This document shows, one piece after another, positions 1-5,700 of a stretch of DNA of 7,145 nt; position 1 is the stretch's first letter; each line of letters begins with the position of its first letter. Where the stretch lies: positions 9,700 through 16,844 of the forward strand of contig JACDEP010000009.1 in assembly GCA_013816325.1 (NCBI GenBank). Direction: 5' to 3'. The position numbers were made by a program, and so were the translations under genes. Source of the DNA: Methylotenera sp. (GTDB lineage Bacteria > Pseudomonadota > Gammaproteobacteria > Burkholderiales > Methylophilaceae). The notes under the pieces are model-generated. The model saw nothing but the letters and a program-made list of their open reading frames with translations, did not search any database and had not been told where the DNA came from.

Positions 1-69
1 TCAATTGCCCGAAGAGTGCAAGTGAGCACCTAACAGTTGTTATATGATCCGATGCCTTCGTTAATAATA

Positions 70-97
70 TTGAAGTAACTTGAATTTCCATTATATT
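70..97 (+). promoter_or_regulatory. Possible sigma-70-like promoter for the flavin reductase gene
   Basis: A TTGAAG hexamer at 70-75 and a TATATT hexamer at 92-97 are separated by 16 bases, close to the consensus -35/-10 arrangement. They lie about 75 bases upstream of the start codon at 172. The region is AT-rich, so chance matches are easy to find. This is a candidate only; no operator or other regulatory site was recognised in positions 1-171. Confidence 0.3.
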
Positions 98-160
98 TTT
101 CGACATTATTGAAATATCTAATGATTTCTGCGAAATCCAATACTCATAGTACATAACACT

Positions 161-165
161 GGGAG
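161..165 (+). promoter_or_regulatory. Ribosome binding site of the flavin reductase gene
   Basis: GGGAG lies six bases before the ATG at 172, a near-ideal Shine-Dalgarno match and spacing. It decides the start of this gene. Confidence 0.6.
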
Positions 166-171
166 TTTTAT

Positions 172-1242
172 ATGGCAACGATACGTAAGGGACAAGCTCC
201 AGTTGCATTAGGTCGTGATGAATTTCATATCGAGTTTCAAAAATCCTTTTTAGATTCGAGTTTTAAACAAGTTTCAGACCAGCTTTTCAAAGTTGAAGAA
301 ATAGCCTGGATAAATTATAACGAAGGCCATAAAGCTCCCGCTACAGAAAAAGCAGGCGCTGGATTTTCTGATCCCACTTATGACCTTTCAGTTGAATGGA
401 AAGCGACTAGCGATAAACTTATCGCTGCTGAAAAAAATCAAAAAGATTCCGAAACTAATTCTCGGGTGCTACTTATTTGTGGCGCGGCCCGTAACGATGG
501 TAGCTGTCCGGGTGAGGTTTCAAAAACATGGCGCTTAAGCATGTTGGCTAAAGAAGTCTTAGTAGCTGAGGGCATAGAAGTTGATTTACTCGATTTGAGT
601 TTACTGACCTCAGATTACGATAAACATATTCATCCCTGTAAAGCTTGCGTTTCAACGGCAATGCCTTTATGTCATTGGCCTTGCAGTTGTTACCCCAACC
701 ATGGGCAACGTCAAACCAACGATTGGATGGCGGAAATATATGAAAAATGGGTAGCCGCTCACGGCGTTATTATTTTCACTCCTGTTTATTGGTATCAAAC
801 ACCTAGTGTGTTGAAGCTAATGATCGATCGCTTAGTGTGTGCTGATGGCGGAAACCCTGACCCAACTACTACACATGGAAAGAGTGCGGAAAAAGCGAAA
901 GAAATCGAGCTGGCAGGTTGGTCGTATCCTAAACACCTTGCAGGGCGGGCATATGGCTTGGTGGTGCATGGCGATGTAGCTGGTATAGAAGGGGTAAGAC
1001 GTGGATTATCCGATTGGTTGGACTGGATGGGGCTGATAGACGCAGGGGCGATGTCTAAACTTGACCGTTATATTGGTTATTACGAATCTTACGCCGAAAG
1101 TCACGAAGTGCTTGACCGTGATCATGCATTGCAAGATGAAGTTCGTAACGTTGCTAAGGCGGTAAGTCTTGCGGTAGATGCGTTAAGAATAGGAAATTTA
1201 ACAAGAGCAGATTCATCCTTAAAAGCACCAAGACCAAAATAA
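172..1242 (+). CDS. Flavodoxin-fold NAD(P)H-dependent FMN reductase family protein
   Basis: This 356-residue cytosolic protein probably binds FMN and transfers electrons from NAD(P)H; the substrate is unknown. Residues 1-97 form a hydrophilic extension containing a KAGAGFSDPTYDLSVEW segment, which I recall as typical of a long subfamily of these reductases. The flavodoxin-like domain starts at residue 98 with a beta strand (RVLLICGAARNDGS) leading into the FMN-phosphate-binding loop. A second strand (VDLLDLSLL) follows. PVYWYQTPSVLKLMIDRL, from residue 204, is the usual flavin-contacting loop and helix. Between them lies a cysteine-rich segment with Cys156, 159, 167, 171 and 173, resembling the Cys cluster of related oxidoreductases and iron-sulfur flavoproteins. 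The ATG at 172 is preceded by GGGAG at a good distance (161-165), which supports this start. The gene stands alone on its strand and appears intact. The family assignment is firm; the specific reaction is not. Confidence 0.85.
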   Translation: MATIRKGQAPVALGRDEFHIEFQKSFLDSSFKQVSDQLFKVEEIAWINYNEGHKAPATEKAGAGFSDPTYDLSVEWKATSDKLIAAEKNQKDSETNSRVLLICGAARNDGSCPGEVSKTWRLSMLAKEVLVAEGIEVDLLDLSLLTSDYDKHIHPCKACVSTAMPLCHWPCSCYPNHGQRQTNDWMAEIYEKWVAAHGVIIFTPVYWYQTPSVLKLMIDRLVCADGGNPDPTTTHGKSAEKAKEIELAGWSYPKHLAGRAYGLVVHGDVAGIEGVRRGLSDWLDWMGLIDAGAMSKLDRYIGYYESYAESHEVLDRDHALQDEVRNVAKAVSLAVDALRIGNLTRADSSLKAPRPK

Positions 1243-1270
1243 CACCGCTTTGTGGTGTGTGTTACATTTT
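1242..1270 (+). terminator. Weak possible terminator after the flavin reductase gene
   Basis: ACACC (1242-1246) can pair with GGTGT (1254-1258) across a seven-base loop. A short T run (1267-1270) follows only after an eight-base gap. An alternative outer pairing of TAACAC with GTGTTA overlaps it. The stem is short and the T tract poor, so this may not act as an intrinsic terminator, but it is the only hairpin directly after the stop codon. Confidence 0.25.
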
Positions 1271-1463
1271 GTAATTTGTTAAAGATTAGTTCCGATATCT
1301 TTATCGCCACTCAAGCCTTAATTTCATAAGATGGATTACTAGAAATGTTTAATTGTTTAAAACTAAGGTTTTTCCTACATCGATTTACTGCTAATGAGCC
1401 ATTGACCACTAAACTTTCGTGAATCTAATACTTAAAAAGCTATTGAGTTGATACTGCCTTGTG
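1271..1463. other. AT-rich non-coding spacer
   Basis: No convincing gene is seen on either strand. The only structure noted is a seven-base inverted repeat (TAAAGAT at 1280-1286, ATCTTTA at 1297-1303) with a ten-base loop, of unknown meaning. The 5' half of a tRNA-Phe, which would be expected immediately before 1464 if the tRNA gene were whole, is absent. Confidence 0.5.
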
Positions 1464-1508
1464 TTGAAAATCCGCGTGTCGACAGTTCAATTCTGTCCCC
1501 GGCCACCA
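1464..1508 (+). repeat. 3' half of tRNA-Phe, probable attachment-site scar (copy 1)
   Basis: The block begins at the anticodon loop (TTGAAAA, anticodon GAA). It continues through the 3' strand of the anticodon stem (TCCGC) and the variable region. A T arm follows with paired ACAG/CTGT around TTCAATT, then the 3' acceptor strand and a terminal ACCA at 1505-1508. This is the layout of the 3' half of a bacterial tRNA-Phe. The D arm and 5' acceptor strand are missing upstream, so it cannot be a functional tRNA. A fragment running from anticodon loop to CCA end is what site-specific integration of a mobile element into a tRNA gene leaves at its far end. A near-identical core recurs at 2607-2638 in the same orientation. 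Confidence 0.8.
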
Positions 1509-1723
1509 GTATTTAAGATTAAAACAACGACTTAAGTTAACCCACACTCACTCACTCTTTTTTTTACGGCTATTCGCATTGCCCAGTTATTGGGCATATT
1601 GTAATTTGAGTACACACTGTTTTCATTGCTTTTTATAACAGTGGGAGACGCGTTGAGTGGCTTTTTTGGGCCTTTCAATACAAGCGTGGAAAAGTTTATT
1701 TAGTGTGCAGCAAATAAGTAGAT
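1509..1723. other. Non-coding region with two small inverted repeats
   Basis: No gene is recognised. A TCAC-like repeat runs into eight T residues at 1558-1565, with no good GC-rich stem before it. TGCCCA (1580-1585) and TGGGCA (1591-1596) form a perfect six-base stem with a five-base loop. CACTGTT (1615-1621) and AACAGTG (1637-1643) form a perfect seven-base stem with a fifteen-base loop. Neither stem is followed by a T tract placed as in a terminator. They could be operator-like or structural elements, or chance. No strong ribosome binding site precedes the ATG at 1724. Confidence 0.4.
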
Positions 1724-1975
1724 ATGAGCCAAGCACCTAAATCATCAATAGCTTCTCCATTACGGCACGTTCCTAACGCGCTGACCTGGTTACGTCTATT
1801 TTTAGCCTTACTATTTTCATTTGCATCAGAGGCATGGCATTTAACAATAATTCTGATTGCAATGGCCACTGAATTTCTTGATGGCTTTCTTGCAAGAATA
1901 TTTAGTTGGCACAGTTATTTCGGACAGGTGCCTCCATTTTGATTCACCAACTGCAAAGATACCTTGTCACGCAAC
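1724..1975 (+). pseudogene. CDP-alcohol phosphatidyltransferase, truncated N-terminal remnant
   Basis: Intact family members are membrane enzymes of about 180-220 residues that join a CDP-alcohol (such as CDP-diacylglycerol) to a second alcohol, making phospholipid head groups. Here only 72 codons are open (1724-1942). The start is typical: HVPNALTWLRLFLALLFSF is the first membrane helix, followed by a second helix and then EFLDGFLAR...SYFGQV. This is the first part of the family signature D-x2-D-G-x2-A-R-x8-G-x3-D-x3-D, with Glu in place of the first Asp. The expected next piece, LDPxADK, does not follow in frame because a TGA stops translation at 1940-1942. In another frame, bases around 1939-1962 read FDSPTAKI, which resembles a damaged LDPTADKI, so small insertions or deletions seem to have broken the gene. 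The remaining ~110 residues, with the later membrane helices, are missing. It is unlikely to be catalytic. Confidence 0.65.
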
Positions 1976-2287
1976 ATGAATCATTTCAGGGGCTATCCAT
2001 TGATGAGAATTATTATACTTGGTGGTTGGGGACCATGGATGGGGTTTTCTGCCTTGATGGGCGATGCCATAAAAAGTTTGTTGAAACGACAAAAGCACAT
2101 TGCACAGGGGCACTCTTGGTACTTCTGGGATCAGACCGATTGGATAATAGGAACTATTTTAGGGTGTTTTTGGTTTATTGGCTTTCAACTTCCTTTTGTT
2201 GTTGGTGCGCTTCTTCTAGGAATTGTCTTCTCTGTTACAGGCCATGTGATTGGGTATTGGCTGAAGATTAATAAGGAGAGGGTTTGA
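1964..2287 (+). pseudogene. CarS-like CDP-archaeol synthase family (DUF46), C-terminal remnant
   Basis: The frame reads 107 residues from a TTG at 1964. It may instead start at the ATG at 2003, which has AGGGG about ten bases upstream and would give 94 residues. The segment GFSALMGDAIKSLLKRQKH (Asp at residue 34), followed by GHSWYFWDQTDW (Asp at residues 56 and 59), matches the cytidylyltransferase-type signature of the CarS/DUF46 family. That signature is roughly GD-x3-S-x2-KR followed by G-x-S-W-x3-DQ-x-D. Two hydrophobic segments follow (IIGTILGCFWFIGF and LPFVVGALLLGIVFSV), then a short basic tail. CarS enzymes activate a polar lipid precursor with CTP. Family members are about 160-180 residues with several N-terminal membrane helices, which are absent here. 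The reading frame is the same as that of the phosphatidyltransferase remnant, with a single TGA (1940-1942) between them. A deletion fusing two formerly adjacent lipid genes is a simple explanation. A short expressed protein cannot be excluded. Confidence 0.55.
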
Positions 2288-2606
2288 ATCTATATTCCTG
2301 TAATATTAAAATTGGCATTGTCAACTTAACTTCGACTTTATTTAGCTTATATGGAACTGTAAAGTAAAGTGAAGCATGAAAAAAGACCCTCTTTATCCTT
2401 TCTCAAACGAAATCATTAGTCAATTTTTCTGACCGTATTGCCGTTTCTTTAAGGTATCGTGATATTTAATAAATGGGTTACATCGACCTATTGATTTCGC
2501 AAGATAAAGCAGTCAGTGAATAAAAATCAACGTGACAATTTCACACATTCAAGTGAGCGTAGGCGAGTTAGGACAGACCTAAAACAATATATAAATGATA
2601 TTACAG
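2288..2606. other. AT-rich non-coding region
   Basis: Short open frames exist on both strands but none shows a family motif, a good ribosome binding site or protein-like composition. A small AAAGA/TCTTT hairpin lies near 2385-2395 and looks incidental. No RNA gene, terminator or promoter was recognised. Confidence 0.5.
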
Positions 2607-2638
2607 TTGAAAATCCGCGTGTTGACAGTTCGATTCTG
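2607..2638 (+). repeat. Degenerate 3' tRNA-Phe fragment, second scar (copy 2)
   Basis: These 32 bases match copy 1 (from 1464) at 30 positions: anticodon loop TTGAAAA, stem strand TCCGC, variable region and the start of the T arm. The differences are T for C at 2623 and G for A at 2632. After TTCTG the match breaks. A few bases of the acceptor strand are missing and GGTGCCAC follows in place of the intact 3' end, so the CCA end is lost or altered. The sequences flanking the two copies are unrelated, so the repeat is confined to the tRNA-derived block. It has the same orientation as copy 1 and lies about 110 bp beyond the 3' end of the convergent glucan synthase gene. Confidence 0.7.
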
Positions 2639-2746
2639 GTGCCACATGAGCATAACGTTCTACCTGTCATTGTGCCAAATGCAATCCATCGGCAATTTAA
2701 TCCACCGATTGATTTCAATGTTAATGCAAGTTTCAGATATTGCGAA
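2639..2746. other. Short spacer between tRNA scar and glucan synthase 3' end
   Basis: No gene is seen. A five-base inverted repeat (ATCGG and CCGAT, around 2688-2710) could form a weak hairpin in the transcript of the minus-strand gene, but it has no T tract on that strand. A terminator for the glucan synthase gene is not evident. Confidence 0.35.
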
Positions 2747-5700
2747 TCATATGGTTAAAAGTAGATCATGTGTCCCACCATCCAACTCTATTTGCACATG
2801 GCCTTGAGTAATAGGGAAGCTGACCCCATTGAGCGTGGCAGTCAGTATTTGCTGGTGTTGATGTGATATGTTCTGGACCTTCACTTTGTAATGAGTAGAC
2901 TGAACTTGAATATTTATTTCAAACTCAGGCCACTCTAATGGGATGCATGGATTGATCACGACAAAATTACCCTCACGTCGTATGCCAAGTATTCCCTCAA
3001 CTCCGGCTTGGTACATCCAGCCTGCAGAACCGGTATACCAAGTCCAGCCACCTCGCCCCACATGTGGAGACACTGAATAGACATCAGCAGAAATGACATA
3101 GGGTTCGACTTTATATCTTTCAACTTCAGCGGGGTCCCGTGCATGATTGATGGGGTTAACAAGTGAAAACAAATTGACGGCCTTGTTACCCAAACCTAAC
3201 TTACAGTAGGCCAGAATCGCCCACATCGCCGCATGACTGTACTGCCCTCCGTTTTCACGCAAACCAGGAGGGTATCCCTTGATATAACCAGGGTCGTGAC
3301 TGGTTTTATCAAAAGGTGGTGTAAATAGCAGTGCTAGCTGTTCGTCTTTAAGGATTAGATACTTCTCCAACGATGCCATTGCTTCCGAAGCACGCTTTGG
3401 ATCAGCTGCCCCTGATAATACTGCCCATGATTGTGCAATTGAATCAATATGGCACTCATCACTTTCCTTGGAACCTAGCCAAGTGCCATCATCAAAAGTT
3501 GCACGCCGATACCAATCACCGTCCCATGCATTTGTTTCTATTGCTTCAGAGATTGATCTGGTCTTGGCTTGCCACTCCTTAGCGCGCTCTGAGTCTTTTG
3601 GCGTGTTGCGAGCTAGCGCAAATGGCACAAATAGTTTTAGGGTTTTAACCAACAACCATGCTAGCCATACGCTTTCGCCTCGCCCAGCTTCACCCACTCG
3701 GCTCATCCCGTCGTTCCAGTCGCCGCTGCCAATCAAAGGCAAGCCATTCTCTCCGATTAGTTTCAAACTTTGGTCAAGCCCGCGTGCGCAGTGCTCGTAA
3801 AGAATTGCAGACTCATTAGCTAACATCGGTTGGAAAAATGCATCATGCTCACCTTCATGGAGCGCAGGGCCTTCTAGAAAAGGAACATCTTCTTCAAGAA
3901 TGTCTGCATCCGCGGCGCATGTAATGTAGGTAGCCGTGGCGAATGCCAACCAAACTTTGTCATCTGAAATTCTAGTGCGCACTCCTTGTCCAGAATGAGG
4001 CAACCACCAGTGCTGCACGTCTCCCTCGATGAACTGGCGACTGGCAGATCTCAGAATATGGTGTCTTGTTATTCCGGGATTGGCAAAGGTCAAGGCCATG
4101 CCGTCCTGCAGCTGATCACGGAAACCATAGGCACCGCTAGCTTGATAAAACGCCGAACGAGCCATGATACGACATGAAACGGTTTGATATAGCAACCAGC
4201 CATTAAGCATGATATCCATCGAGCGATTTGGGGTTTTCACTTGGATGGCCCCCAGTAAATTTTGCCAGTAGTCTGTTACCTGTTTGAGCACAGCATCAAG
4301 ATCAGCGTCCCGATAACGCTCAATGAGCTCTGTTGCTGCTTCTGAAGACGCGCATTGTCCTATAAAAGAAACAATTTCAATCGTTTCTCCAATTCCTATC
4401 TCAATAAACTGTTGTTGCGCTGCGCAAGGATCATACCCCGCACCAACATTCCCAGATAGGCCCGAGCTCCTAGCAAGAGCAAGAGGTTGGGCATGCGTAC
4501 TATTGCGACCCAGAAACTCGGTGCGGTCCGCTGTCCAGTCTGTCTGTTTGCCGCACAAATCAGCAAATGCAACTCGACTTGAAAAAACATTGCTCCAAGG
4601 ATTACGGGCAAATATTGCCCTAGTAGTTTCATCAAGCTCAGTGATGATGAAAGGCGCGGATGTGCCACGAGAGCTGCCCAATACCCATTCAGTATAAAAA
4701 GTAACCGATAGCTTTCGGTTTCTTCCGCAATCATTCGAAATCGTCAATCGTGAGATCTTTATCGGGTCTGTAAGCGGCACATACTGTAACAAGTTAAGCT
4801 CGATGCCATGTGCTGAATGCTCAAAACTACTGTATCCAAATCCGTGTCGCGAAATATAAGTTCCTCCATCACGCAGAGGTTGGGCTGTCGGACTCCATAC
4901 CTCGCCTGTCACTTCATCGCGGATATAGACAAGCTCTCCGGAAGAATCAACCACGGGATCATTCGACCATTGTGTAAGCTGGTTTTCCCGACTGTTTTCT
5001 GACCAAGTATAGCCGCTGCCGTCTGCAGAAACTTGGAATCCAAACCCGGCATTGGCGATGACATTGATCCAGGGTGCTGGCGTGATTTGGTTAGCCACTT
5101 GAATCGTTACATATTCACGGCCCTGCTTGTCGAACCCTCCCAGACCATTGAAGAATTCAAGGCCCTCAAATACCGCTAAATTGTGTCCAGCCTGCGGCTT
5201 AACTGACTGCGGTCTTTGATTAAAGATTGTGGATGGGTAAGCAGTGGGAGAAGGAAGCAATCCAAGCTGATCCACAATCAGGCCGCGACGGGCAGTTAAA
5301 AATACCCTCGCAACGGATTGAATGAGACTACGTGCTTCAACGCTCATGAGATCAGCCCGTAAGGTATAAACAGAGCCGGCCACCGAATCCTCCCCGAAAC
5401 GGCGTCGTGCCTGACTAGTTCTCACAGCGGTTTCTATGAGCACTTGTAAATCGTGGGTATAAGAAGATGCGCGTTCATTGATAATAACCAAATCAACCGC
5501 AATGCGTTTCATGCGCCAGTATTGGTGGGCACGAAGTAATTGCCGCACTTGCGCAATATCCTCAGGCTCATCGATGCGCAAAAGCACTATTGGCAAATCC
5601 CCAGAGATCGAGTGTACCCATAAACCAGACTGCGGGCCAGCGCCTCGCGCAATAGCTTCCCGAGGCACTCTGAAACGATGGTCTGAATATAGTAAGGGTG

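Larger units (their letters stand above)
1464..2638. mobile_element. Candidate decayed integrated segment bounded by tRNA-Phe 3' repeats
   Basis: Two direct copies of the tRNA-Phe 3' block (1464-1508 and 2607-2638) bracket about 1.1 kb that contains only broken lipid-synthesis gene remnants and non-coding DNA. Such an arrangement fits tandem or nested insertions at a tRNA gene followed by decay. No integrase, excisionase or transposase is seen inside. The mobile origin is therefore inferred only from the repeats and the pseudogenes. Confidence 0.35.

Noticed and set aside
1122..1310. A 62-codon minus-strand frame at the end of the flavin reductase gene
   Set aside because: It mostly lies antisense to a confident gene, has no motif, and looks like a shadow frame.
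1464..1508. A functional tRNA-Phe gene
   Set aside because: Only the 3' half is present; the bases before 1464 cannot form the D arm or the partners of the anticodon and acceptor stems.
1551..1570. An intrinsic terminator at the eight-T run
   Set aside because: No GC-rich stem directly precedes the T run, only a short TCAC-like repeat.
1906..2271. A 121-codon + frame across the lipid gene remnants
   Set aside because: Its translation is rich in Cys, Trp and His with no family resemblance, whereas the neighbouring frame carries the CarS-like signature over the same bases.
2516..2758. An 80-codon open frame on the + strand spanning copy 2 of the tRNA block
   Set aside because: Part of it is the tRNA-derived repeat itself; it has no recognisable motif, and it runs into the end of the convergent glucan synthase gene.
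4396..4734. A 112-codon minus-strand frame inside the glucan synthase gene
   Set aside because: It overlaps the intact glucan synthase frame on the same strand in a different phase and shows no family features.
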